DNA from: Meira nashicola
Taxonomy: Eukaryota; Basidiomycota; Exobasidiomycetes; Exobasidiales; Brachybasidiaceae
Direction: 5' to 3'
DNA: 64,000 nt
Assembly: GCA_001600355.1 (NCBI GenBank)
Contig: BCJU01000003.1
Coordinates: 996,519-1,060,518 of the forward strand
A model generated the notes under the pieces. It was not told the origin of the DNA, did no database searches, and saw nothing but the letters and a program-made list of their open reading frames with translations. The first letter of the stretch is position 1. Each line of letters begins with the position of its first letter. The position numbers and the translations under genes were made by a program. Shown here piece by piece: positions 53,501-63,457 of this stretch.

Positions 53501-55344
53501 TTTCCTGCTCCGAATGCAGCTGCCAAACCTGCTCCTAAACCAGCTAAACCTGCTGCTTTACCTAATCCATTCTTGTTGTTGTTGTTAGAACTTGGAGCAG
53601 CATTACCATATTCTCGCATTTCATCATCATCATTATCATCTTGATGACTGAATGGATTTTGGGATGTTGCACGATTACCTCCAACGACAAAGAATCCACT
53701 TCCATCACCTCCGTCTAAATGATCTTCTTCCCATTCATCGCTTCGTAAACTTCCTCGGCCTGCACCAGCAGCAGCAGCACCAGCTACTCCTGCACCTGCA
53801 CCTGCACCTGCACCTAATGCACGATACGTTCCTGGCCCTCCTTGTGATCCTGGTCCGCCTCTTGACCATCCATTTGCCCAACGATCTGAAACTCTTCTTT
53901 TCATTCTACGTCCGAATGGCATCGTTCCACCTGTTAAAGAAGCAGATTCTTCATTTTGTTTTCTTCTCCTTCTTCTTGCGCAGCATAAACATAATAAAAG
54001 TGCTAAAAGAACTGCAGCTATGACACCAATAACAATTCCTGCAATTTGACCACCACTTAATCCATTTTTAGCTAAATTTGAATTTGGCGTATTTGCACCT
54101 GGAAATCCACCACCGTTTGAATTTGAATCGGTAGGTTGAATGGAAGATGATGTACCGGAAGGAGGAGGTGTTGCACTTAAACTACTTGCGCTAACACTTT
54201 CAAGAGAAGCAGAAGAAGCAACACTAGCAGCTGATAATGAAGCTAAAGAAGCAGAACTTGATTCAGCTGCATTACTAGCAGCAACACTAGCAGCACTTGC
54301 ACTTGAAGCAGCATTATTTGCAGAAACACTTGCTAAACTTGCACTACTCGATAATGCGGCAGGATCAATTGTTTCGTTAGGTGGATTTGTTGTCACGGTA
54401 GGAGATCCTCCTGTACCGCTTGAAGCGCCACCTCCGCTTCCTGCTCCTGTATTGGAACCATTACCGTTCGCACCTGATCCATTATCAGCTCCTCCTCCAT
54501 TGCCATTTGCTCCTGATCCATTGTTTGTGCCATTATCAGCTCCTCCTTCATTGCCATTTGTTCCTGATCCATTATTGGTGCCATTATCAGTTCCTCCATT
54601 GTTACCATTATTGGAACCTGAGCCATTTCCAGTGGACCCTGAGCCGTTATTCGCTCCTTGTCCACCTGCTTGGTTATTGCCATTATTTGTTCCTCCATTT
54701 TGACCATTAGTATTTCCACTTCCTGATCCTGTTCCAGCACCATTATTTGTCCCACTATTGGAACCATTCGATCCTGATCCACTTCCTTGACCATTATTCA
54801 CACCATTTGAATTATTACTTCCGCCTGAACCACCGTTGTTGGACCCATTTCCTGTTCCTGCACCATTATTGGACCCATTTCCTGTTCCTCCTCCATTATT
54901 GGACCCACTTCCTGCTCCTCCTCCATTATTGGACCCATTTCCTGCTCCTCCTCCATTATTTGAACCTTGACTTCCTGTACCACTATTCCCTCCTGAATTT
55001 GATCCGGATCCGTTTCCATTTCCATTACTAGGTTGATTAGTAGGAGAAGGAGCGATACGTTGATTTGCAGTAGTATAAAGTGTTCCTAATGGTGGAGGAG
55101 GTAAAGGACCATCATAAAGTAAAGGAATGTTTACTACACTATAACCAATACTTGTAGTTTTATCGTTCAAAGTTTGTATATTCAAAGAAGGTGCTAATGT
55201 TCCTTCTGGATCATATGCAATTCTTGTAATCGTTGTAACGTAATCGTAAGTTGATGTTACATAGGCTGAATAAGATTGATAAGTAGGTAAAGGTGCATCA
55301 GTCGGTCCTGGCCCAGGAGGTTGAGTTGGGAGGAAATCCGACAT
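50530..55344 (-). CDS. Large single-pass, Asn/Gly/Ser-rich mucin-like membrane protein
   Basis: Protein of 1604 residues from ATG 55344; the six codons upstream open with TTG. I do not recognise a family. Order of regions: a Tyr/Thr/Pro-rich N-terminus (about 1-105); an Asn/Gly/Ser repeat region at about 108-301 built from units like GNGSNNGGGAGSGSNN; a Ser/Ala-rich stalk (about 330-415); one membrane helix at about 432-455 (GGQIAGIVIGVIAAVLLALLL) followed by CLCCARRRRRK. A roughly 1150-residue tail follows, rich in Ser, Gly, Ala and Asp, with PolyA/PolyG tracts. Positive charges after the helix predict N-outside, C-inside. No signal peptide is visible, so a missed 5' exon or type III insertion is possible. 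The layout recalls fungal wall sensors and Msb2-like proteins, without sequence proof. Confidence 0.72.
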   Translation of the reverse strand: MSDFLPTQPPGPGPTDAPLPTYQSYSAYVTSTYDYVTTITRIAYDPEGTLAPSLNIQTLNDKTTSIGYSVVNIPLLYDGPLPPPPLGTLYTTANQRIAPSPTNQPSNGNGNGSGSNSGGNSGTGSQGSNNGGGAGNGSNNGGGAGSGSNNGGGTGNGSNNGAGTGNGSNNGGSGGSNNSNGVNNGQGSGSGSNGSNSGTNNGAGTGSGSGNTNGQNGGTNNGNNQAGGQGANNGSGSTGNGSGSNNGNNGGTDNGTNNGSGTNGNEGGADNGTNNGSGANGNGGGADNGSGANGNGSNTGAGSGGGASSGTGGSPTVTTNPPNETIDPAALSSSASLASVSANNAASSASAASVAASNAAESSSASLASLSAASVASSASLESVSASSLSATPPPSGTSSSIQPTDSNSNGGGFPGANTPNSNLAKNGLSGGQIAGIVIGVIAAVLLALLLCLCCARRRRRKQNEESASLTGGTMPFGRRMKRRVSDRWANGWSRGGPGSQGGPGTYRALGAGAGAGAGVAGAAAAGAGRGSLRSDEWEEDHLDGGDGSGFFVVGGNRATSQNPFSHQDDNDDDEMREYGNAAPSSNNNNKNGLGKAAGLAGLGAGLAAAFGAGKRRRSSGKGKEIDHSPLPTSQDEADLADNHANQQDNDAERRGLMQNVDADMTADMTGDQSEMQQSGPSGWTRTPYQPESTSGLGTAAVLGAGAAGAYAAGKRRKSVKEEQSGDEMSSVAGAAPVSTVSNAQRSSVTGLNTTSESGVGSAYGSGSGSGTNPSSNSTGQRTSNSTFTGGSGYGHGSPALIPPPSAPRGERQMYTFGNLPPRYSASEQQQQSGKSDRIPSFTGGFGDGDLGMFGHRSAADSYQDMDDNERNLALAAAAAAAAAGGGAGLSALASHHRDSNQGTPYLGAGAGNDEHYSRFISRDTPLLGPGATHADITTSEKNEKDDSPSDSIGNHGRLPTIHSVGEFGERSNDAPNSTFNQSSQSGTNTTKSGYGSGGKGQFYSPALPQTSQSMNSLGAVTAEEGFDNNNQDPFSNEAAVNTTYEDEETAAGALAGAGLLGTLASGWRKLTGNTPNHPSSSAAAETTTTGENVENSVVGETSMQRGISRDSASADVHHRDPRAQRMLGDPDFAAEVQSQRASVQHANGSNQGHQSPIIRSGDGKSPSSSAKSGKGSGSGSGGSGAETRPQTLAEEVEEEDLQGETSSPYVDDGNDADDEDAIGDRSKASIGAGVAAAVGAGAGTLALGKATKGKQSSQAKSSSDDPYDQASTTNESSMLAVRNPTTEEERNSRPSMETGLSRAATTGTYSSNQQSEESSSRRTQQSSSGASTGAASYSPSYLARHPSGSTRGGGGGGAGSSSMSSRGARGGGTSSSRRQGTNDESEYTTSSNSGRQQRRETSTIDSGDGRSSMATAGGMADENQRNSREPGSLARVQEDEDTTGYDLDDGQIPSTSYYPSESLGAAVRRRAEQEARQEAEAEAAQKYGSGESDQTGTSPQQQLSSISTTPRAIPLSLRPGGGESSQWRQSPRVDAVSQRAARNAASMERQHHRSQSGSGSTMAATSPREESSQPQPQQQQGQEGQDDTDEGNRRTTWPKFLRF

Positions 55345-56721
55345 GATGTCGCCGTTGAACAAACCACTCCCTCCTCACGATTTATTGTTTGTTTTGAATG
55401 ATGGCAGTGAGTAAATGCGATCTTTTTCACCTTTTTGTCGTTGTTGATGTTGTTGTTGCTTCGTTTGAATGCCCCTATTTCGAATGTGTGATTGAAAAAC
55501 AAATCTGTCGTGTGGCTTGCAGATCGTAATTGATGATTATGATCGGAGAGATGATGATGATGATTTTAGGTGTGGCTTTGTGTTTCAGATGTAACAACAA
55601 AAAGTGTTTTAGTAGACAGGGGGATTGATGGAGAAAAAAAGGTAGAGATCCTTGATGGAAATGAGGAAACTGAAATTTGATTTGGTATGATGGATGAGTT
55701 AGGTCAATTTGTGTTTGATGCAAGTTTGTCTAGATTTGGAGTTGAATGCATTGCTGATCATACATATTTCCTTATTTTTTTACCTGTCAGAAAAGAGAAA
55801 GAGAGAAGGACGCATATACTTGTTGTAATTTCTACTTTAGCTTGAATGCCTAGAATCCGACAACAGATTTCAATTAAAGAGCAGCCATGCATACATACAC
55901 CCAATAAATCATCATCGATCTTTTTCGTCCTGCATCTTTGAATCGATAAACCTTGTTTCTAACTGCATTTTACCATTATCATTTGATTCCGAATTGCATA
56001 CACGCATACATACATACATTGGATATCTATTCATGCATGCCTTGACTGAAGCGATCAATGATCAGGGGAACCACCGAGTCTTTTGAAGAGGTTCATTCAT
56101 TCATTCATTCATGAACTTCTTCAATTTCAGTCCTCATGTATGCACCATAGATGATCTTTAAACCAAAACCTAAAAAACTCCAACTCTAGTACAGTGAGTG
56201 GTGAGTGTAACAAAAAGTGTTCTTCTTTCTCTAACTTATTTTTTTATCTTTAGCGCAGCCGCAAAAAGACAGTGTTGGAGTGGAGAATTTGTGTTGTTTG
56301 TTGTTTGTCTATTTGTTCGCGTACGTGCATTTCGACAGTCTACACTCATAGCCTATGCAAAGATAGGGGCTTGGCTTGTTTCTTTTTTTTTGTTTTACAC
56401 GCGTACAACTTTTGCTTTACCCCTAAACCTAAAACAATCGATTTAAGGAAGCTCGTAAAGATCCCGCTCACAGTATATTATTCCACGTGCAAGATTCTAG
56501 TAAATAAAAGACAAATGAGTGATGTTTAGTAGATACAGTTTGTGTGAGATAGAATAGAGAACGGATCGCCATCAATAGGAGTAACATCCCGCTCGCGGTG
56601 ATATAAACTCCGAGGCAAATATCCAAAAGGTTGAAGCTGTTGACCATCTAGGTGTAGATTGCTTAATCGTTAAAGTCGTCATAAAATTCTTCCAGAGAAT
56701 TGTGTGCTTGCGTGTGCAATA
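55345..56721. promoter_or_regulatory. Upstream region of the large membrane protein gene
   Basis: Gene-free 1.4 kb containing simple repeats: GATGAT runs near 55549-55563, ATACATAC runs near 55887-56014 and an ATTC run inside a hairpin (56085-56122). The far end includes the GH16 gene 3' flank. Confidence 0.5.
56085..56122. repeat. Short inverted repeat around an ATTC tetranucleotide run
   Basis: GAAGAGGTTCAT (56085-56096) pairs with ATGAACTTCTTC (56111-56122) with one G:T-type mismatch, leaving a loop of ATTC units. It is probably microsatellite expansion inside a small palindrome. Confidence 0.6.
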
Positions 56722-58110
56722 TTAACATTTACCATTTTTACAGTAAACATCAACTCCATTAAGAATGAATTCAGCATCATCATAATTTGATCCTTTTTTG
56801 ATAGCTTGCCAAATATTTTGTCCTTTACATTTTCCATCTAAAGGTACATTTCCTGCCCAATCTCCACCTGCAGTAATATTTATAATTATATTTTGCTTTT
56901 TCACTTTTTCATTAATAACGTCAGATTGAAAGTTTGCCATTGGTTTACCCCAAGAAGAAGGATTTAATTTTTTAGGTGATTGAGTTGGTTTTGATAATTC
57001 TTTTGGAATTTGTCCACTCTTTCTTCCCCAAAACCAAATCTTTACTCCTCCATTATTACCGAATTGCATTGCCCAAATACCACCTCCTGCTTCGTTAAAT
57101 TCGTTTCCCCAAGAAGGTCCATTTTTATTTGAATCAAAGAATGCACAACCTGTATGTGATCCCCATTGATTACAATTCGTTGCACCTTCCATTATACGAC
57201 CAACGTAAGAAGCACGAGAATGTAAAGAACGTCTGTTTAATTGTAATGGAGAATTTTCACCTAAATGAACTGTCATTTGATTTTCATTCTTTCCTCCTGC
57301 AGTATATCCAACGCCTTCCATAACGTCAATTTCACCACCGTGAGGCCATGAATCACCTTTTGTAGTCCAAAGAGCAGGCCAAGTACCACATCCTACAGGC
57401 ATCTTTTTAACATCAAAGATTACTAATCCTGAATCATAAGCTTTCTTTGATTGAAATCTGACTGAAGGACGATTTGTACCACCGATATCTTTATTACTCA
57501 TACGTAAAAATGCACTTCCATCTTTTAATCCAATTAAACCTTGATTTTTGGCATTTTGTTCGGATTGATAAGAAACTTGACCGTGAGTTGGATCATCATA
57601 AGACCAAAAGTCCCATGAATTTTGAGTCCAAAAATTATTACCTCGATTTGATTCTACTCTGCTATAATCACCACTTCCGTTTGTGTCGGAAACGTGACCG
57701 GATGAGGATGAAGATTTGCTAGGATGTTTGCCTGACTTTGACTTTGATTTTGATTTGGAATCACTCTTCGTCTTTGTAGCTTTAACATTTGTACTTTTAA
57801 TGTCATTATTTGATGTTGATTTGTTTTTCTGTTTATCATGATGAGGCTTCTTTGTATGTTCTTCATCCTTTTTACTCGCATGTAATTTACTACTACATCT
57901 TTTTGCTAAATGAGAATGACGGCGAAAGATGCTTACATGTGGACTTGAACGTGCTTCTAATGGTTGAACATGTGAATTAATTGGATTTAAGCTTGCGTCC
58001 AGCGCTTTACTACCACCTAGAATGAATTCTTCATTTGAAACAGTTGCTGTTGTTGATTTGATTGTTAAGGAAATAGCCAAAATTGTGGCCGTGAATAGGG
58101 TGAATCGCAT
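56722..58110 (-). CDS. Secreted GH16-family glucanase/transglycosylase-type enzyme
   Basis: Protein of 462 residues from ATG 58110 (MRFTLFTATILAIS), giving a clear signal peptide; the longer frame adds a leader that is not needed. The mature N-terminus (to about residue 165) is Lys/Ser-rich and disordered, with a dibasic LAKRC site that could be cut by a Kex2-like protease. The catalytic domain follows. The GH16 motif GEIDVMEG places nucleophile E260, D262 and acid/base E265. Other family motifs are GTWPALWTTKGDSWPHGGE, CNQWGSHTGC and GGIWAMQF. It fits the fungal endo-1,3(4)-beta-glucanase-like group, acting on wall or environmental glucan. It is distinct from KRE6, which uses EIDIIEAQ and is membrane-bound. 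Confidence 0.87.
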   Translation of the reverse strand: MRFTLFTATILAISLTIKSTTATVSNEEFILGGSKALDASLNPINSHVQPLEARSSPHVSIFRRHSHLAKRCSSKLHASKKDEEHTKKPHHDKQKNKSTSNNDIKSTNVKATKTKSDSKSKSKSKSGKHPSKSSSSSGHVSDTNGSGDYSRVESNRGNNFWTQNSWDFWSYDDPTHGQVSYQSEQNAKNQGLIGLKDGSAFLRMSNKDIGGTNRPSVRFQSKKAYDSGLVIFDVKKMPVGCGTWPALWTTKGDSWPHGGEIDVMEGVGYTAGGKNENQMTVHLGENSPLQLNRRSLHSRASYVGRIMEGATNCNQWGSHTGCAFFDSNKNGPSWGNEFNEAGGGIWAMQFGNNGGVKIWFWGRKSGQIPKELSKPTQSPKKLNPSSWGKPMANFQSDVINEKVKKQNIIINITAGGDWAGNVPLDGKCKGQNIWQAIKKGSNYDDAEFILNGVDVYCKNGKC

Positions 58111-59415
58111 CTTGAAAAAGAGAGAGATGTCAATCTGAAATCGATTCAAAATTTGACTATAGAGAGAGAGAGAATAAGATAGCGTTGCACAGCAAGCAGA
58201 AAGATGGATGATCACTTGAAATCAAGAAGGAGATCTACTCCAAAAAAGAACAATCAAGAGAAAGGGAGAGGGATTGGGTTAGGTTGTATAAGGGGATGAT
58301 GATGATGAGAAGGAGAAAGGAATGGATGGATAAATGCTATCCATTTACATATCTCTCCTTTGTTTGTACAAAATAATCTGCATACATCCTCTCGTGATGT
58401 CTTGTATGATGCGGAGCACATTTTCAGTCTAAGAATTAGCTTTACCAAAAAGAAAGAACCCTTGTCATAAAAATCCTTTATCAGCTGTCAATGGCCACTT
58501 TCACTGTAGTTCAACAGCTTCCTTTCTTTCCCAATTTTATGCCAAGCCCTTTAATGGGATAGAGATGCATACAGACAGATTTACTGTTTCTCTCTTTTTC
58601 CCGATAGCGTATTACTGAATATGTGACTTTAGAAAACCTTTTCTTTAAGATGTGATTTCAGCGATTTATGCATACATGCATACATAGAACCACGCTGCGC
58701 GTTATTTTTAGACATATGCTTGTCAATCGATGGACTGACTCTCTCTTTTAAGATTTTCCCGCTCAAAAAAAAAGCTGTTCTGTTGCATGTCCTACAGATA
58801 GAAGCCACAAAGGGGAATAAAGGGGGTTCTTTTAAAACACAGAAATTTTTTTTTTCGACATAGGCTTGTAGTGTAGTAGACGTATGTGTGTAAGCGAAAT
58901 GCAGTCTAGATTAGCGCGATTTCATGCTTTTTCGTTTTTATGGCATCCATACACTGTCCTTATTGAAATAAAAGAATGCAAGGAGGTTTGTATTCAAATT
59001 AGTGAAGCCCCGTTAAGGGTACAAAGGTGTCATTTTTCTGACATTTGATCTCGAGCGAGACAGTCTACATCTTACACGTGATATGTCTCGAATCAGTTAA
59101 TAGAATATTATAGTTATGGACATTGCCATCTTCAACGATGACTACAGTCAGATCTTTCGGTTAGGCATAAGGGAGAACCAGCTCAAATGTACTTGTTTTG
59201 CTTTCAAGAGAATATTATGAAAACATCGTTTCATCAAACTCTGTAACTTGCTCATCGGAAAGAGAAATAGACGAAATATTCGCATTCAAATATCCTCCCC
59301 TCATCGCTGCACAAACATTCGATAGAAGAAACCAATGATCATTGTACATCAAATACACAAAAACCCTTTCACGAAAAAAGAAAATCTAAATGATTGAACA
59401 AATTATACAAATCTT
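58111..59415. promoter_or_regulatory. GH16 gene upstream region and CKB1 3' flank
   Basis: Gene-free 1.3 kb. A GA dinucleotide run lies at 58161-58172, about 50 bases upstream of the GH16 ATG. There are also ATGCATAC repeats at 58669-58685 and A/T-runs. The 100 bases before CKB1's stop are its 3' UTR. Confidence 0.5.
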
Positions 59416-60545
59416 TCAATCTAATCCACCCAATCCTGTTCTCGTTCCAGCTCCTACTCCTGCATCGGGAGCAACCGTAATCGAAGCTCCAGCTTCTGCT
59501 CTTTCCAATCGTTCAATTTGTGCATCTCTCTGTTTCTCTTGCCATCTATGTAATTTTGCCGTTTCATGTGTCGGAAAGCCGAATATTCTAGGTCGATATC
59601 TTTCAACTTTTGCTGCTGCCGTTGCTGTTGATCCACCGGGTGCTGCTGCAGGTCCTTGTCCTGTTCCAGCTGAATTTGTAAGTCCAGCATTTGTTCCCAT
59701 TGCAGGAGACATTGCAGATAATGGAGAATCACCCTCTTCTCCTTCTAATCCAGCAAGATGAGCAGGTGTAGATTGTGCTCCGCCTGCTTCTGCTCCACGT
59801 GAAGAAGTTAATAGGAAAGGCGATTGTGACGTTGGAGATTTAGACGGTAGCATATGGGGGTATACCATGAACTGAAAGGGTTGAATCAATGTAAGCATAA
59901 TAGTTCTTTCCGACAAACAGTAGTTATTCTTGCATACATACCAGCATGTGAGGAAATGTCGTACCGAAAAAAGCTCCATCAATCGTTCCATGTCGACTAC
60001 TCTTTGGACTATATATATCTTCACATCTAGGACAAAATAGTTTAACCGCTTTCTGAAATGGCAAATCAGATAATCCGACAGGTAAAAGTGTTTGTGAATA
60101 GCATAATACTCTTGGACATCTTCCAAATTCAGCTCTTTTATACTTTTCCAGCATCTTTGCCAATCCACGCGTAGTAACAATGTATCGAGCATGAACCAAT
60201 CCATACAATAGCCTAGCTTGTGCTTCTATCAAATCCCTTTCATCGTCTTCCAATTCATCTTCAAGTGCATCTGTTACAAGATCTAAAGCTTGTGGATAAT
60301 GTTGTACTTCTGCATTTAAACCTGTTAAATTAAACCTGTCCAATATATAATCTTCATCCACTTCACAAAAATACTCGTTTCCTTTTGTGGATAAGAACCA
60401 AGAAACCCATGAATTGGCCGCATAATCGGACGATCCACTCGACAAATCCTCCACTGAAAGTTGAATGAATGAAAAATATGATAAAAAGTTGTCAGTCCAT
60501 CATCCATTGAGATAATCAAAGCACAATTCCGCACATATACTCACT
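59416..60545 (-). CDS. CKB1: Casein kinase 2 regulatory beta subunit, start codon split by an intron
   Basis: Regulatory subunit that dimerises and holds two CK2 catalytic chains. My model is base 60545 plus 59942-60453 plus 59416-59871, with introns 60454-60544 (91 nt, GTGAGT...CAG, CTGAC branch) and 59872-59941 (70 nt, GTATGT...CAG). It encodes 322 residues. Family motifs are strong: [37 protein letters not shown], the zinc cysteines CPRVLC and CPRC, and TTFPHML/FMVYPHM across intron 2. No ATG precedes exon 2 in frame; A at 60545 plus TG at 60453-60452 makes ATG after splicing, and an in-frame TAA lies 8 codons upstream. The C-terminus has an Ala/Gly/Ser-rich insertion before RPRIFGF. Divergent from VPS1. 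Confidence 0.88.
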
Positions 60546-60772
60546 CTCTGAGACTTTATCTGTAACTTATAGTTCTGGATGACCAGATTGGGTATGATTG
60601 AGGAGGTTTAAGAAGCTCTACAAAACCCATCATCACAACTTCTTTCCAATTCAATCCTGCATTGAAAGAGTGATTCAGCCCAAACACAAGTCTGTGCATT
60701 AATACACGCGTTTATTAGAGTACACTGCTTTTGGCTTAAGTGGCTTTTCAGCGTAGACTTCTTTATTTAACC

Positions 60773-60788
60773 TGCGCTGCGCAGCGCA
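60773..60788. promoter_or_regulatory. Perfect 16-bp palindrome TGCGCTGCGCAGCGCA
   Basis: Exact self-complementary sequence in the middle of the CKB1/VPS1 divergent region. Related sequences occur upstream of four other gene pairs in this window. A dimeric transcription factor site is plausible but unproven. Confidence 0.55.
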
Positions 60789-61055
60789 ACGCGATCAAGA
60801 AGCTCAGTTTTTAAGGGCTGCCTAGAGAGAGGTTCGACACTGCAAATAAGCTGGGTTAGAGGGATATTGATTATCTGCTGTCTTCAAACGTCGGCGCCCT
60901 GTGCGTACATTCTGTTTTTGTGCACGCGGCCCAACAGTGAAACTGTTGCATGAACACTTCATCATCTTTTGGCATTTCTACACTGCCACTTCTTTCGTTT
61001 ATACCACAACGACATTGAACTTTCAGTTGACGTGGCCATTACAAAAGGCGAATAA

Positions 61056-61089
61056 GGAAGTTCACTTTAGTAGGAAGTTCACTTTAGTA
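61056..61089. repeat. 17-bp exact tandem duplication upstream of VPS1
   Basis: Two adjacent copies of GGAAGTTCACTTTAGTA (61056-61072 and 61073-61089) lie 62 bases before the VPS1 ATG. They fall in the probable 5' UTR or core promoter. Confidence 0.85.
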
Positions 61090-61150
61090 AAAAGGCTAAA
61101 GGTTTTACTTATCGCTCTCTGTTAACCTTTGATATACAATCTAACACAAG

Positions 61151-63244
61151 ATGGCGATGGATCAATCGCTCATCAAACTAGTGAATAAGCTGCAAGACGC
61201 TTTCACTAATGTTGGCATCCAAAATCCAATCGATTTACCTCAAATTACAGTCTTGGGAAGTCAATCATCCGGTAAATCATCCGTATTGGAAAACATTGTC
61301 GGTCGTGATTTCTTACCACGTGGTACAGGTATTGTAACAAGAAGACCATTAGTGCTTCAATTGATCAACAGACCACCTGGAGGAGGCGTTGCACCGACAG
61401 CATCGACAACGAATGGTGTTAAACAAGAAAGTACCCAATTACCTTCCAAGCCAGGTGAGACAAATCCCGATGAATGGGGAGAATTCTTGCACTTGCCTGG
61501 AGAGAAATTTCATGATTTCAACAAGATTCGCGAAGAGATTGTTAGAGATACAGAGCTAAAAACAGGAAAGAATGCAGGTATCAGTCCACAACCAATCAAC
61601 CTTCGTATCTACAGTCCAAATGTTCTAACACTCACCTTGGTCGATTTGCCTGGTTTGACAAAAGTTCCTGTAGGTGACCAACCTCGTGATATCGAAAGAC
61701 AGATTCGGGACATGGTTCTCAAATTTATCGCCAAGCCAAATGCCGTCATTCTTGCAGTCACTGCTGCCAATACCGATTTGGCAAACTCTGATGGTCTGAA
61801 GTTGGCAAGAGAGGTTGATCCTGAAGGTACTAGAACGGTTGGTGTATTGACAAAGGTGGATTTGATGGACCAAGGTACGGATGTGGTTGATATTCTTGCA
61901 GGAAGGGTGATTCCTTTGCGTCTCGGATACGTTCCAGTCGTCAATCGTGGGCAACGGGACATCGATCAACACAAGAAAGTTAGCGCAGCATTGGATGCAG
62001 AAAAGGATTTCTTCCAAAATCACCCAAGCTATCGCAGTAAAGCACAATATTGCGGAACACCATTCTTGGCTCGTAAGCTCAACACCATTTTAATGCATCA
62101 CATCCGCAACACCTTGCCTGACATCAAGGCAAAGATTTCGACTCAATTGCAGAAATTTCAAGCCGAACTCACATCTTTGGGAGGTCCTCTTGGTGATGCT
62201 AACAGCGGAAACATCGTCTTGACAATTATTACAGAATTTTGCAACGAATTCAGAACCGTTATTGATGGAAATTCAAATGACCTTAGTGTGGCTGAACTTG
62301 CTGGTGGTGCTCGTATCAGTTTCGTTTTCCATGAAGTCTTTTCAAACGGTGTTAAGGCTATTGACCCATTCGATCAAGTTAAAGATGCAGACATTCGCAC
62401 AATTCTCTACAATTCTTCAGGTTCATCACCTGCGCTTTTCGTCGGAACTACAGCATTCGAGGTGATTGTCAAACAACAAATTAAGAGGCTAGAAGATCCT
62501 GCTTTGAAGTGTGTCAGCTTAGTGTACGATGAATTAGTCCGTATTCTTGCACAGCTGTTGAACAAAAATCAATCGTTCCGTCGATTCCCTGCTTTACGTG
62601 AAAAGTTCAATTCGGTCGTTATTTCATTCTTCAAGAGATGTCTACAGCCAACAACGAAACTAGTTACAGATATCGTTCTAGCTGAAGCTTGTTATTTAAA
62701 TACAGGTCATCCTGATTTCATCTCTGGACATCGTGCTATGGCCCTTGTTTCAGAGCGTCATACACATGCTCCACCCGAGCCAAAGAAGGGCGCCGCTAAT
62801 CCTAATGTAGTCAACAATGATAAAGATCTCAATGTGGATATCAAAGATCAAGGATTCTTTGGAAGTTTCTTTGCCGGAGGCAAAGCAACACCAAAAGAAC
62901 GCGCTCGTCATGCAACAATGGATTCCCCACCACCTCAATTACGTGCAAGCGGTCAATTAACCGAACGTGAACAAATTGAAGTTGAAGTGATCAGAATGCT
63001 TATCACATCTTACTTTAATATTGTTAAGAGAACAATTATTGATATGATACCAAAAGCAACTATGCTCCATTTGGTTTCATTTGCAAAAGATTCATTACAA
63101 CGTGAATTGCTCAAAGAACTTTATCAATCTGAAGTGATGAACGAGTTGATGCGTGAAAGTGATCACGTCGTTACACGTAGAAAGGAATGTGTAAAGATGA
63201 TTGGGGCCTTAGAGCAAGCATCAGAGATTATTGCAACTGTTTAA
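61151..63244 (+). CDS. VPS1: Dynamin-like GTPase Vps1
   Basis: Large GTPase for vacuolar protein sorting, endosomal recycling and peroxisome fission. It has 697 residues from ATG 61151, close to yeast Vps1 (704). The GTPase domain carries G1 GSQSSGKSS at 36-44, G3 DLPG from 165 and G4 TKVD at 234-237. The [13 protein letters not shown] signature identifies dynamins. The middle/stalk domain follows. A variable linker at about 545-610 (containing [12 protein letters not shown]) replaces the PH and Pro-rich domains of classical dynamin. The GTPase effector domain closes the protein ([20 protein letters not shown]). The short loop insert near residue 85-105 is Thr/Gly-rich. The match to Vps1 over Dnm1 rests on length and linker. 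Confidence 0.93.
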   Translation: MAMDQSLIKLVNKLQDAFTNVGIQNPIDLPQITVLGSQSSGKSSVLENIVGRDFLPRGTGIVTRRPLVLQLINRPPGGGVAPTASTTNGVKQESTQLPSKPGETNPDEWGEFLHLPGEKFHDFNKIREEIVRDTELKTGKNAGISPQPINLRIYSPNVLTLTLVDLPGLTKVPVGDQPRDIERQIRDMVLKFIAKPNAVILAVTAANTDLANSDGLKLAREVDPEGTRTVGVLTKVDLMDQGTDVVDILAGRVIPLRLGYVPVVNRGQRDIDQHKKVSAALDAEKDFFQNHPSYRSKAQYCGTPFLARKLNTILMHHIRNTLPDIKAKISTQLQKFQAELTSLGGPLGDANSGNIVLTIITEFCNEFRTVIDGNSNDLSVAELAGGARISFVFHEVFSNGVKAIDPFDQVKDADIRTILYNSSGSSPALFVGTTAFEVIVKQQIKRLEDPALKCVSLVYDELVRILAQLLNKNQSFRRFPALREKFNSVVISFFKRCLQPTTKLVTDIVLAEACYLNTGHPDFISGHRAMALVSERHTHAPPEPKKGAANPNVVNNDKDLNVDIKDQGFFGSFFAGGKATPKERARHATMDSPPPQLRASGQLTEREQIEVEVIRMLITSYFNIVKRTIIDMIPKATMLHLVSFAKDSLQRELLKELYQSEVMNELMRESDHVVTRRKECVKMIGALEQASEIIATV

Positions 63245-63457
63245 AAAAGAGTCATCAAAGGCTAGATACCGTTTTGAAAAAGGAGCAAAAAAATTCCACA
63301 CTCTATCGTTCTCTACATAGAGTAGAAGGCCTTTTGCTTTATTTTCTAGATTTCATCTGTACCGAAGAATAAGAATGTTTCTCATGTAATTTGATTTGGT
63401 TACAAGCATAAACAGAGACAGAGAGAGTATAGTACAACAATGATGGTGTGAGAGCTA

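Larger units (their letters stand above)
60546..61150. promoter_or_regulatory. Divergent promoter region, CKB1/VPS1
   Basis: 605 bases with a perfect 16-bp GC palindrome and a 17-bp tandem duplication (both listed). The CKB1 leader exon ends at 60545, so its 5' UTR lies in the first part. No further gene is seen. Confidence 0.55.

Noticed and set aside
54140..54703. 187-codon plus-strand open frame opposite the large membrane protein
   Set aside because: Its Leu/Pro/Ala repeats are the mirror image of the Asn/Gly/Ser repeats on the other strand, so it is an antisense shadow.
55880..56040. ATACATAC runs as a possible satellite or telomeric repeat
   Set aside because: They are short, interrupted microsatellites without a regular unit or array.
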